The notes beneath the pieces are model-generated. The model was not told where the DNA came from. It saw only the letters and a program-made list of their open reading frames with translations, and did no database searches. Below are positions 1-6,289 of a DNA stretch of 7,605 nucleotides, one piece after another. Position 1 is the stretch's first letter. Each line of letters starts with the position of its first letter. This stretch comes from Spirochaetota bacterium (GTDB lineage Bacteria > Spirochaetota > UBA4802 > UBA5368): contig JAGODA010000157.1 of assembly GCA_017998475.1 (NCBI GenBank), forward strand, positions 1-7,605, written 5' to 3'. Position numbers and translations under genes: made by a program.

Positions 1-134
1 ATATTATTCGTTTTTTTCATTAATTTAATTCTCCAGACACCACGCCCCTCGGTCACGCGAGGCCCCCGCCGCTTTTTTTCCACCGCACGGTACCGGAATG
101 CATGATTGAGCGGCTCACGCGCGACCGCGCTCCG
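1..134. other. Upstream intergenic stretch, AT-rich start
   Basis: No convincing gene is visible here. The first 33 bases are strongly AT-rich, unlike the rest of the window, and there are two runs of seven T (11-17 and 73-79). A 5-bp stem (CCTCG at 47-51 with CGAGG at 58-62) lies ten bases before the second T run. That is too far for a normal intrinsic terminator, so I do not call one. The stretch probably separates lolE from a gene lying before the window. Confidence 0.4.
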
Positions 135-154
135 CCCGCCGCCAAAGCGGCGGG
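135..154. other. Perfect 8-bp GC hairpin upstream of lolE
   Basis: CCCGCCGC (135-142) pairs perfectly with GCGGCGGG (147-154) around the four-base loop CAAA. There is no T run directly after it on either strand; the plus strand continues AGAGGACGGCCTTTAT. It is therefore at best a weak terminator for an upstream transcript. It ends 24 bases before the TTGACA of the lolE promoter. A TATAAT lies at 168-173 but has no recognisable -35 at normal spacing. Confidence 0.45.
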
Positions 155-178
155 AGAGGACGGCCTTTATAATTACTA

Positions 179-206
179 TTGACAAATACGCCGTCGGAAG
201 TACCTT
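179..206 (+). promoter_or_regulatory. Probable sigma70-type promoter of lolED
   Basis: A perfect -35 hexamer TTGACA (179-184) is followed after 16 bases by TACCTT (201-206), which keeps the first, second and last bases of the -10 consensus. Transcription would start near 213, giving a leader of about 30 bases to the ATG at 244. This position supports the start at 244 over an in-frame TTG at 106, because the promoter would lie inside the longer frame. Called by eye only. Confidence 0.45.
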
Positions 207-243
207 CATTTGGCGCGCATACTACCGTTTTCCAGGAATATCG

Positions 244-1545
244 ATGAGCCTGTACGAACTGTTTGTCGGCCTCCGCTACCTGAAGGCCAAGAAAAGCCAG
301 AGGTTTATTTCGTTCAACACGCTGCTTTCCGTTGTGATCGTGTTTCTGGGAGTCTTTATCCTCATCGTGGTCATAAGCGTCATGACCGGCTTCCAGGGGC
401 AGATCAAGGACAAGATCCTCGACGTCGACTCGCATATCACGGTCTCCGGCTACTCCGGGGACGGCGGGGAGGGTATCTCGGATTACGCCGTCCTTACGAA
501 AAAGATACTCGAGTTGAAGGGGGTGCGCTCCGCGAGCCCCTACCTTCAGGGCCAGGGCCTTTTCCGCTACCGCACGGCGATCACGCCGGTCATGATCCGG
601 GGGATCGGTTCGGCGGCGGGCATTCCCGGGGATACGGCCAAGTTCATCACCGAGGGGCCGAAATCCTACCGGAGCGACAGGGACGTTTTCATAGGGGCGG
701 AGATGGCGCTCAATTACGGCATCCGCGCGGGCGACTCGATCGAGCTCATCGTCCCGAGGGGCCGCCTTACCGCCTCGACCGGCGTGACCCCGGGCATGGG
801 GACGTTCCGCGTGGCGGGCTTTTTCAAAACGGGCTATTACGAATTCGACACACGACTCATCCTGATGTCCCTGCCGGCCTCGCAGCGGCTTTACAGTCTC
901 GGTAATATTGCCTGGGGCATCGGCGTGAAGATCGACGACATCTACCGCATGGACTACATGTCCTCCCGGATTCAGTCCACCATCGGATTCAGCTACCAGA
1001 CGCTGACCGCGGAACAGCGAAACCAGAACCTGTTCTACGCGCTCAGGCTCGAGAAGCTCATCATGACGATAATCCTTTTTCTGGTCATCATTTCGGCCGG
1101 CTTTTCCATAATGGGCACGCTCGTCATGGTGGTGATGGAGAAGCGCCGCGACATCGGCATCCTCAAATCCATGGGGGCGACTCCGATCTCCATAATGGTT
1201 ATCTTCGTCCTGGAGGGCTTCTTTATCGGCGTGATCGGCACGGTGGCCGGCGTCATCGGAGGCCTTTCGGCGTCGCTCAACCTGGAGGCCATCATCAGAT
1301 GGATCGAGAGGGCCATCAACGCGGTGATGGGGTATATCTACACCGTGTTCGACCTGGGATTCTATTTCAACATCACGCTCGTACCCAAGAGCGTCTATTA
1401 CATCGACACCATCCCGACCGAGATCAAGCCGGAGTTCGTGGTGCTCATCGCCGCGTTCGCCGTGTTCCTCTCGACCGTCGCGGCCATATTCCCGTCGTGG
1501 CACGCCTCGCGCCTTCAGCCGGTCGAAACCATACGATACGAATAG
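244..1545 (+). CDS. lolE: Lipoprotein-releasing ABC transporter permease (LolC/LolE family)
   Basis: Inner-membrane permease of 433 residues. With LolD it extracts mature lipoproteins from the inner membrane and hands them to the carrier LolA. The layout is the family's: one membrane segment near residues 24-46, a large periplasmic domain (about 47-270), then three segments at about 272-297, 314-342 and 397-417. Diagnostic pieces are the N-terminal GLRYLKAK, the VMTGFQ after the first segment, MVVMEKRRDIGILKSMGA (the cytoplasmic coupling region, about 295-312), YYIDTIP (385-391) and the C-terminal PSWHASRLQPVETIRYE. Length is close to E. coli LolC and LolE. The IIRWIE segment recalls LolE while the RYE ending recalls LolC, so the symbol is a choice. 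ATG 244 has AGGA at 234-237. An in-frame TTG at 106 would add 46 residues with no family resemblance. Only one permease gene is present, which suggests a homodimer as in many non-enterobacteria. Confidence 0.9.
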   Translation: MSLYELFVGLRYLKAKKSQRFISFNTLLSVVIVFLGVFILIVVISVMTGFQGQIKDKILDVDSHITVSGYSGDGGEGISDYAVLTKKILELKGVRSASPYLQGQGLFRYRTAITPVMIRGIGSAAGIPGDTAKFITEGPKSYRSDRDVFIGAEMALNYGIRAGDSIELIVPRGRLTASTGVTPGMGTFRVAGFFKTGYYEFDTRLILMSLPASQRLYSLGNIAWGIGVKIDDIYRMDYMSSRIQSTIGFSYQTLTAEQRNQNLFYALRLEKLIMTIILFLVIISAGFSIMGTLVMVVMEKRRDIGILKSMGATPISIMVIFVLEGFFIGVIGTVAGVIGGLSASLNLEAIIRWIERAINAVMGYIYTVFDLGFYFNITLVPKSVYYIDTIPTEIKPEFVVLIAAFAVFLSTVAAIFPSWHASRLQPVETIRYE

Positions 1546-1555
1546 GGCACCGAAC

Positions 1556-2242
1556 ATGGAAAGAAGCGCTACCATAATTGCCGACGGCATAGAGAAGATT
1601 TACGGCTCGGGGCGAAACGCCCTCAGGGTCCTCAAAGGGGTGTCCCTTTCGATCGGCGGCGGCGAAATCGTTTCGATTATGGGTCCCTCGGGCGCGGGTA
1701 AGTCGACCCTGCTGAACGTGATCGGATGCCTGGACGGGTTCCAGTCGGGAAGCCTTTCGGTGCTCGGGCGGGAGCTCTCGGGCCTGTCGGTGGAAGACCT
1801 CTCCACCTTCCGAAACCGACACATCGGCTTCGTGTTTCAGCTTCACAACCTGCTTACCGACTTCACGGCGCTCGAGAACGTCATGATGCCGATGCTCATC
1901 CGCAGGGAGGGCCGGTCCGCCGCAAGAAAAGCGGCGATGTCGGTCATCGAGCGCTTCGGCATGGCGGACCGTATCGGCCACCGCCCGGGCGAGCTGTCCG
2001 GCGGGGAATGCCAGCGCATTGCCGTCGCGCGGGCCATAGTGGGAAAGCCCGACATCATTCTCGCCGACGAACCCACCGGAAGCCTGGACAGCAAAAACTC
2101 CAGGGTGCTGATGAGCACGCTCTTCGAACTGGGAAGGGAAAACGGGACCACGATCGTCGTGGTGACCCACGACGCGGGGATCGCCTCCATGACCGGCCGT
2201 ACGATAACGATCGTGGACGGCGCGATAACGGACGCGCAATAA
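1556..2242 (+). CDS. lolD: Lipoprotein-releasing ABC transporter ATP-binding protein LolD
   Basis: Cytoplasmic ATPase of 228 residues that powers lipoprotein release by the permease encoded just upstream. All ABC motifs are intact: Walker A GPSGAGKST (43-51), Q-loop Q95, signature LSGGE (147-151), Walker B IILADE (167-172), D-loop SLD (176-178) and switch histidine H205 in VVVTHD. The stretch HNLLTDFTALENV (97-109) is close to the HHLLPDFTALENV that I recall from E. coli LolD, and it separates LolD from MacB or FtsE relatives. LSGGE in place of LSGGQ is normal for LolD. The ATG lies 10 bases after the lolE stop, with AGGG (1544-1547) overlapping that stop as ribosome binding site, so the two genes are surely one operon. 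LolA and LolB are not in the window. Confidence 0.93.
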   Translation: MERSATIIADGIEKIYGSGRNALRVLKGVSLSIGGGEIVSIMGPSGAGKSTLLNVIGCLDGFQSGSLSVLGRELSGLSVEDLSTFRNRHIGFVFQLHNLLTDFTALENVMMPMLIRREGRSAARKAAMSVIERFGMADRIGHRPGELSGGECQRIAVARAIVGKPDIILADEPTGSLDSKNSRVLMSTLFELGRENGTTIVVVTHDAGIASMTGRTITIVDGAITDAQ

Positions 2243-2245
2243 AAC

Positions 2246-2274
2246 TTGTCACGAAGGCGGCGCGATGATACGCT
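2246..2274 (+). promoter_or_regulatory. Possible promoter for the nuclease gene
   Basis: TTGTCA (2246-2251, one mismatch from consensus) is followed after 17 bases by TACGCT (2269-2274). A TGA directly before it (2266-2268) could act as an extended -10. Transcription would start near 2281 and give a leader of about 60 bases. The -10 matches only three bases, so this is weak. Read-through from lolED is the alternative. Confidence 0.3.
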
Positions 2275-2293
2275 GGGTTCCGCGTCGCGTTCC

Positions 2294-2313
2294 GGCGCCA
2301 TCGAGGCGCCTTT
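2294..2313 (+). terminator. Weak hairpin between lolD and the nuclease gene
   Basis: GGCGCC (2294-2299) pairs with GGCGCC (2305-2310) around a five-base loop ATCGA and is followed by only TTT and then CCATT. The stem is short and the T tract poor, so it could at most attenuate transcription leaving lolD. If the promoter at 2246-2274 is real, the hairpin lies in that transcript's leader instead. Confidence 0.3.
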
Positions 2314-2340
2314 CCATTAAAGCGGATTGGAGCGGAGAGC

Positions 2341-3936
2341 ATGAAAATCGAATTCGTCGGCGGTGCGGGGACTGTCACCGGTTCTTCCTACATACTCAAG
2401 AACGGCGACTTCACCATAATGATCGATTGCGGGATGTTCCAGGGGCGGCGCGAGTTGAAGGAGCGCAATTTCCAGCATCTCATTTACGCGCCCGCCGAAA
2501 TTGACGCCGTTCTGCTTACCCACGCGCATATAGACCACAGCGGGCTCATCCCGAAGATCGTCAAGGAAGGATACTCCAACCCGATCTTCGCCACCGACGC
2601 GACCGCCGATCTCTGCGGCATAATGCTTCCGGACAGCGCCCACATACAGGAGATGGACATCGAGTGGATCAACCGGAAGCAGAAGAAACTGGGGCGCGAC
2701 GCCATCCCTCCGCTTTACACCGCGGATGACGCGGCGAAATCGCTCGAATTCTTCTCACCGAAGAAATACGGCGAGACCTTCGAGGTGGTAAAAGGCGTGA
2801 GGGCCCGTTTCCGTGACGCCGGCCACATACTCGGCTCTGCTTTCATCGAGCTGTGGGCGGAGGAGAACGGCCGCACGGTTAAATTCGTGTTTTCGGGCGA
2901 CATCGGCACGAAGGGACAGGCGATCATCCGCGACCCCGAAACGACCGACGAAGCGGACATCCTGTTGATCGAGTCCACCTACGGCGACCGCCTCCACAAG
3001 AGCCGCGAAGACACCTTCCTCGAGTTCAAACAGGTGATTCTCGACTCGTTCAACCGCAAGGGAAACATCATCATACCCTCCTTCGCGATCGAGCGCACCC
3101 AGGAGATCATTTACGTGCTCGGGCGCCTGATCAAAAAGGGCGAGATACCGCCCATCCCCGTCTATATCGATTCGCCGCTGGCGATCGCGGCGACCGAGGT
3201 ATTCAAGAAAAACACGCACCTGTTCGACGACGAGATGCGCGCGCTGCTTTCCTCAGGCGACAACCCGCTCGAGTTCCCCGGACTGCGTTACACCCGTAGC
3301 GCCGAGGAATCAAAAAAGCTGGACGAATCGCGTGGATCGATTATCATAGCGGCGTCGGGGATGTGCACCGCCGGCCGGATCAAGTTCCACCTGGCCAACA
3401 ACCTTTACCGCGCCGAGTCGTGCGTGGTCTTCGTCGGCTACCAGGCGGAGGGGACGCTGGGCAGGCGGCTGGTGGACGGAGAGAAGCGCGTGAGCATCTA
3501 CGGGGAGGACATCGCGGTGCGGGCGAAGATCCACACGCTCGGGGGATTCTCGGCCCACGCAGACCGCGATCATCTGCTCGAGTGGATGTCTTCCATAAAG
3601 AACGAGCGCATGAGGGTCTTCGTGGTCCACGGGGAGGAGTCCGCCTCGAGCGCGTTCGCCGCCTCGGTGCGGGAACGCTTCGGCCTCGAAACGACCGCCC
3701 CCCGATGGGGCGAAATAGTGGACCTGGACACCATGGAGAGGGCCTCGGCGCATTACGGCACCGCGCCGACCTCGTCCGTGGAACACGAAATGGAGGCGCT
3801 CAAGGAGACCATGGCGACCCTCTTCGCGAAGTACGAGCGGGCGAAAAGCGAAAAACGCATCTTCCAGGCGCGGCGCCTCGAACAGGACCTTAACGACCTT
3901 ACCGAACTGGCGCGCTCACTGAGCGACGCCCTGTAG
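2341..3936 (+). CDS. Metallo-beta-lactamase/beta-CASP ribonuclease (YSH1/CPSF-73-like)
   Basis: Predicted soluble zinc-dependent RNA nuclease of 531 residues. The metallo-beta-lactamase motifs are complete: D29, HAHIDH (H61, H63, D65, H66), H162 in GHILGSA, and D187 in FSGDIG. The beta-CASP motifs follow: E211 in ESTYGD (motif A), H406 in GFSAHAD (motif B) and H430 in VVHGE (motif C). SGMCTAGR (339-346) is the usual RNA-specificity region. All metal ligands are present, so it should be active. This is the bacterial and archaeal COG1236-type family, of which Thermus TTHA0252 is a studied RNase. It is not RNase J, judging by the SGMCTAGR pattern. The core ends near residue 463; residues 464-531 form a charged, helix-rich tail longer than usual. 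GGAG at 2329-2332 sits 8 bases before the ATG. The natural RNA target cannot be read from the sequence. Confidence 0.88.
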   Translation: MKIEFVGGAGTVTGSSYILKNGDFTIMIDCGMFQGRRELKERNFQHLIYAPAEIDAVLLTHAHIDHSGLIPKIVKEGYSNPIFATDATADLCGIMLPDSAHIQEMDIEWINRKQKKLGRDAIPPLYTADDAAKSLEFFSPKKYGETFEVVKGVRARFRDAGHILGSAFIELWAEENGRTVKFVFSGDIGTKGQAIIRDPETTDEADILLIESTYGDRLHKSREDTFLEFKQVILDSFNRKGNIIIPSFAIERTQEIIYVLGRLIKKGEIPPIPVYIDSPLAIAATEVFKKNTHLFDDEMRALLSSGDNPLEFPGLRYTRSAEESKKLDESRGSIIIAASGMCTAGRIKFHLANNLYRAESCVVFVGYQAEGTLGRRLVDGEKRVSIYGEDIAVRAKIHTLGGFSAHADRDHLLEWMSSIKNERMRVFVVHGEESASSAFAASVRERFGLETTAPRWGEIVDLDTMERASAHYGTAPTSSVEHEMEALKETMATLFAKYERAKSEKRIFQARRLEQDLNDLTELARSLSDAL

Positions 3937-3961
3937 GCCGCGAGACGGCGGGACGAAAACG

Positions 3962-5056
3962 ATGGCGGAACTCATTAAAACCATTACCGATAAAAGTCTT
4001 TTCGAGAAGATATTCTACAAGTTCTTCCTTAAAAAAGACGTCTACCTCAAAACGAAAAACGGCGATCTCAAAATCGAGTTCTTCGGCTACACCGACGGAA
4101 TGGCCGCCCTCCGGATCCCCTACCTCAAGAACATGTACGAAAGCTGCCTGATCTTCACCCGCAACGAATCGTACACGATCTACGCGAACCTGAAGCTCGT
4201 CGAGAAACAGGAGGACGATTCGTACATCTTCATCCCCATCAAATTCCAGATCATATCCACGATGCGCAGGGAGGACAGAAAGATCGTCGACATCGGCGGC
4301 GAGGGAAAGAACATCATCTACATCACCAGCGTGATCTCCGATTTCATCATCCAGAATTCCCTCGCCATGGAAAGCAAGAAGGTCGACCACGTCAAGGAGA
4401 TCGTCCGGTTCGACCTCGAGAAGCAGTTCAAGCACGTCAGGATATTTTTCTGCAACGAGGGCATGACCGACGTGCGCATGAAATATTTTTACGAGAACAA
4501 GACCCCCTACCTTATAAGCGACATCAACAAGAAAGAAAGCGCGAAGGACGAAACCCTTTTTAACTTTTACCTCAATAACATCTACGGGAAGGACTACCAT
4601 CTCATCAACCGCAAAAACCTCATTTCCGAAGTGTCGGTGCCCGTGCTTTACAAGGCCCGAATTCCCTACGGCTACATACAGTGCAACGGCGCCGCGCCGC
4701 TCTCGGAATCGGCGCTCCTCATCGTCAAGCGCATGGCGATCGTGGTCGAGGAGCTCTTCAACAAGTACAAGGTATTCCCTGTTTCCGACGAGCGCCTGCT
4801 GATATCGGACGTTTCGAAAAAAGGAATCGGGATCGTCTTCAAGGAGCGCCGTTTCATCCGCTATTTCAAGGAAAACAGCTACGTCTATTTCGACCTCAAC
4901 CTGCCCGACAACAAGAGGGCTTCGTGCCTTTCCGTGATACGCAACATCGGAATCATGGAGAACAAGATCATCAAGGTCGGCTGCGAGATCAGGGAGCTCG
5001 ACGCGCTCGGCGAGGTCAACTACGAGGAGTACCTGGAATCCCTCGGGCTGGCCTGA
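3962..5056 (+). CDS. GAF/PilZ-like regulatory protein (resembles DUF1577 family)
   Basis: Protein of 364 residues with no signal peptide or membrane segment, so probably cytoplasmic. Three parts can be seen. Residues 1-110 are beta-rich and end in RREDR (102-106), which has the RxxxR form of a c-di-GMP-binding PilZ arm. Residues about 145-268 look GAF-like, with SVPVLYKARIPYGYIQ (225-240) followed by a long helix rich in hydrophobic residues. Residues about 270-350 are PilZ-like, with DVSKKGIGIVF (283-293) matching DxSxxG, then VYFDLNLPD and VGCEIRELD. In ordinary PilZ domains RxxxR lies shortly before DxSxxG; here the two lie about 180 residues apart and no RxxxR directly precedes the C-terminal motif. 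Whether it binds c-di-GMP is therefore open. The layout recalls DUF1577 proteins of Leptospira (memory, not a search). GGGA (3950-3953) precedes the ATG by 8 bases, and the nuclease gene ends 25 bases upstream, so the two are probably co-transcribed. Function unknown. Confidence 0.75.
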   Translation: MAELIKTITDKSLFEKIFYKFFLKKDVYLKTKNGDLKIEFFGYTDGMAALRIPYLKNMYESCLIFTRNESYTIYANLKLVEKQEDDSYIFIPIKFQIISTMRREDRKIVDIGGEGKNIIYITSVISDFIIQNSLAMESKKVDHVKEIVRFDLEKQFKHVRIFFCNEGMTDVRMKYFYENKTPYLISDINKKESAKDETLFNFYLNNIYGKDYHLINRKNLISEVSVPVLYKARIPYGYIQCNGAAPLSESALLIVKRMAIVVEELFNKYKVFPVSDERLLISDVSKKGIGIVFKERRFIRYFKENSYVYFDLNLPDNKRASCLSVIRNIGIMENKIIKVGCEIRELDALGEVNYEEYLESLGLA

Positions 5057-5098
5057 ACAGCCGGCGCGGCGCGGCCATCACCCCGAAAGGACGCACCT

Positions 5099-5842
5099 TT
5101 ACACCGGCTTCAACCGTTCCGGCAGTTCGCGGCAGTCGACCGGCCCGACGAGCGCCGTCCGCGCGGCCTTCGCGGCTCCGCCGAAGGCCGCGCCCAGAGC
5201 GTGACGCCCCAGCACCATGCTCTCGAACCTCGCCGGCGACGGACCGCCGGTCGTCATGTTCCGGCACAGCACCGAACCGCCGTCCATGGCAAACTCGTAA
5301 TTACGCAATACCCCGATAATCCCCTCACCCTCCATCTTCGCGAGCGATTCCTTGAGCGTCCACAGCCGGAAAAACGCGGCGGAGCGGTCCCCCGCGCCCT
5401 CGACGGCGGCGAGTTCTCCAGTGGAAAAATATTTCCTCGCCACGGCGATGGGCGGCCTGCGGAGCCGCTCGATGTCGACACCGACGGGCGCCGCCGCCGA
5501 AAGGAGGAACGCCGCGGCGTCCCTGGTGTGGGAGATGCCGGCGTGATACCGGAGCGATGTCCCGGCGAGGATAAAACGCCCGTCGAGCCCGTGCGTCGTC
5601 TCCACGGAACGGGCGGGCGTTCCCTCCAGCGCCCCGCAGACCGCCTTGACGAGCAGGCGCGAGGCGAGAAATCCGGCGCGCGCGCCATGGTTCCGCAAAC
5701 CCTCGAGACGGGACCGTTCGCCGTCGGCGAGCACCGGCACGACCGTGCGGAGAAGGAAATCGAGGTCACGCGCGCCGAAGCGGCATACGGCGATGAGCGA
5801 AATTTCTCCGGCCGCAAACGCGTCGCGCAGGCCTCCGATCAT
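5099..5842 (-). CDS. 4'-phosphopantetheinyl transferase, Sfp-type
   Basis: Transfers the phosphopantetheine arm of coenzyme A to a serine of an acyl or peptidyl carrier protein, making it active. From the ATG at 5842 the product has 247 residues, about Sfp size. Family motifs are ASRLLVK (60-66), GISHT (102-106), GVDIE (121-125, metal ligands D123 and E125), RKYFSTGE (136-143) and WTLKES with a following K169 (161-169, third metal ligand E165). All catalytic residues are present. The start is uncertain: GTG at 5872 gives 257 residues and ATG at 5929 gives 276. I prefer 5842 because family similarity begins about 13 residues in, a weak TAGGC lies six bases before it, and a candidate promoter would start transcription near 5872. 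The 5929 start would lie inside the divergent promoter region. No synthase or carrier gene is in the window, so the partner is unknown. It is convergent with the PilZ-like gene, 42 bases apart, with no clear terminator between them. Confidence 0.88.
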   Translation of the reverse strand: MIGGLRDAFAAGEISLIAVCRFGARDLDFLLRTVVPVLADGERSRLEGLRNHGARAGFLASRLLVKAVCGALEGTPARSVETTHGLDGRFILAGTSLRYHAGISHTRDAAAFLLSAAAPVGVDIERLRRPPIAVARKYFSTGELAAVEGAGDRSAAFFRLWTLKESLAKMEGEGIIGVLRNYEFAMDGGSVLCRNMTTGGPSPARFESMVLGRHALGAAFGGAAKAARTALVGPVDCRELPERLKPV

Positions 5843-5878
5843 GCTGAAGCCTATGTTTTTAATTCCGGTCACGGCAGC

Positions 5879-5907
5879 ATGCTCGCTCCGAAGACGGCCC
5901 GTGTCAA
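5879..5907 (-). promoter_or_regulatory. Candidate promoter of the phosphopantetheinyl transferase
   Basis: Reading on the minus strand, a perfect TTGACA (5907-5902) is followed after 17 bases by GAGCAT (5884-5879), which matches three of six -10 positions. Transcription would start near 5872 and leave a leader of about 30 bases to the preferred ATG at 5842. The -35 is convincing, the -10 is not. Confidence 0.35.
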
Positions 5908-5928
5908 GGCCGTAATTATTCCTTGACA
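5902..5928. repeat. Inverted repeat carrying two outward-facing -35 hexamers
   Basis: TGTCAAGG (5902-5909) and CCTTGACA (5921-5928) are perfect 8-bp inverted repeats around an AT-rich 11-base centre. Each arm contains a TTGACA pointing outwards, one towards the transferase gene and one towards the B12 riboswitch. The symmetry could be two back-to-back promoters, an operator for a dimeric repressor, or both. Confidence 0.6.
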
Positions 5929-5951
5929 TTCCCGCGCGGCGATGCGAGCGT
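5923..5951 (+). promoter_or_regulatory. Candidate promoter of the riboswitch-btuB unit
   Basis: TTGACA (5923-5928) is followed after 17 bases by GAGCGT (5946-5951) with TGC just before it, a possible extended -10. The -10 matches poorly. It would place the start near 5958, which would cut off the 5' arm of the outer riboswitch helix proposed at 5952-5957. Either that helix or this -10 assignment is wrong. Confidence 0.3.
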
Positions 5952-6083
5952 ACCGGTGCCGGCGGGAAGCCGGCAGGAGGAAGCGGGTGGAAATCCCGCG
6001 CTGTCCCGCAACTGTGATTCCGCGCCCGCGCGGATGAGCCAGGAACTCCTTTTACTGGATATCCTCGAGGAACGGGAACCGGT
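5952..6083 (+). ncRNA. Cobalamin (B12) riboswitch aptamer
   Basis: The conserved core is clear: GGAAGCGGGTGGAAATCC (from 5979), then GCTGTCCCGCAACTGTGA (5999-6017) and the B12-box-like GAGCCAGGA (6036-6044). Visible helices are GCCGGC/GCCGGC (5958-5963 with 5969-5974), GCGGG/CCCGC (5983-5987 with 5995-5999) and CCGCG/CGCGG (6020-6024 with 6029-6033). A closing helix ACCGGT (5952-5957) with ACCGGT (6078-6083) is possible; the outer limits are approximate. It senses adenosylcobalamin or a related cobalamin and lies upstream of a BtuB-type receptor, the usual target of this RNA. With the terminator at 6125-6152 it should switch expression off when B12 is plentiful. Confidence 0.9.
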
Positions 6084-6124
6084 GAGCTGTTCGGCCGCAA
6101 GGGCCGTCCGCCCCCGATCAAACC

Positions 6125-6152
6125 GGCGCGCTTCGAGCGCGCCTTTTTATTT
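6125..6152 (+). terminator. Rho-independent terminator of the B12 riboswitch
   Basis: GGCGCGC (6125-6131) pairs perfectly with GCGCGCC (6137-6143) around TTCGA, directly followed by TTTTTATTT (6144-6152). This is a textbook intrinsic terminator and the expression platform of the riboswitch. The bases just before and in its 5' arm, ACCGG (6122-6126), could instead pair with CCGGT (6079-6083), giving a short antiterminator when the aptamer is empty. A separate hairpin CGGCC/GGCCG (6092-6096 with 6102-6106) lies between them. Confidence 0.88.
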
Positions 6153-6190
6153 GGCCGGGCAGAAGGCCCCCACGCTTCACTCACACGACC

Positions 6191-6286
6191 CCTCCGTAGA
6201 TTATCCATGTTCTTCGCACGGACGGCGGACGGGGCGCCGAATGAAAAGCCCCCTCGCCTCCGGAGAATACCATCTACACGGAGGAG
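6191..6286 (+). promoter_or_regulatory. btuB leader with strong Shine-Dalgarno and two anti-SD segments
   Basis: The ribosome site GGAGGAG (6280-6286) ends 3 bases before the ATG at 6290 and is the strongest in the window. CCTCCG at 6257-6262 is perfectly complementary to CGGAGG (6279-6284), giving a 6-bp hairpin with a 16-base loop. A second copy, CCTCCGT at 6191-6197, can pair with ACGGAGG (6278-6284) over 7 bp. Both would hide the ribosome site. This could add translational control after the terminator; chance pairing in GC-rich sequence is possible. Confidence 0.45.
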
Positions 6287-6289
6287 TAC

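Noticed and set aside
47..79. CCTCG/CGAGG stem followed by seven T as an intrinsic terminator
   Set aside because: The stem is 5 bp and ends ten bases before the T run, which does not fit an intrinsic terminator.
115..1590. Long minus-strand open frame of 491 codons opposite lolE
   Set aside because: It mirrors the lolE gene, is rich in Arg, His and Asp as shadow frames of GC-rich genes are, and has no recognisable motif.
5086..5100. AAAGG/CCTTT hairpin in the gap between the converging genes, as a two-way terminator
   Set aside because: The stem is only 5 bp, has few GC pairs and no T tract, and it overlaps the transferase stop codon.
5201..5926. Plus-strand open frame opposite the phosphopantetheinyl transferase
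   Set aside because: The minus-strand frame has complete transferase motifs. The plus-strand product is an Arg/Pro-rich shadow without family features.
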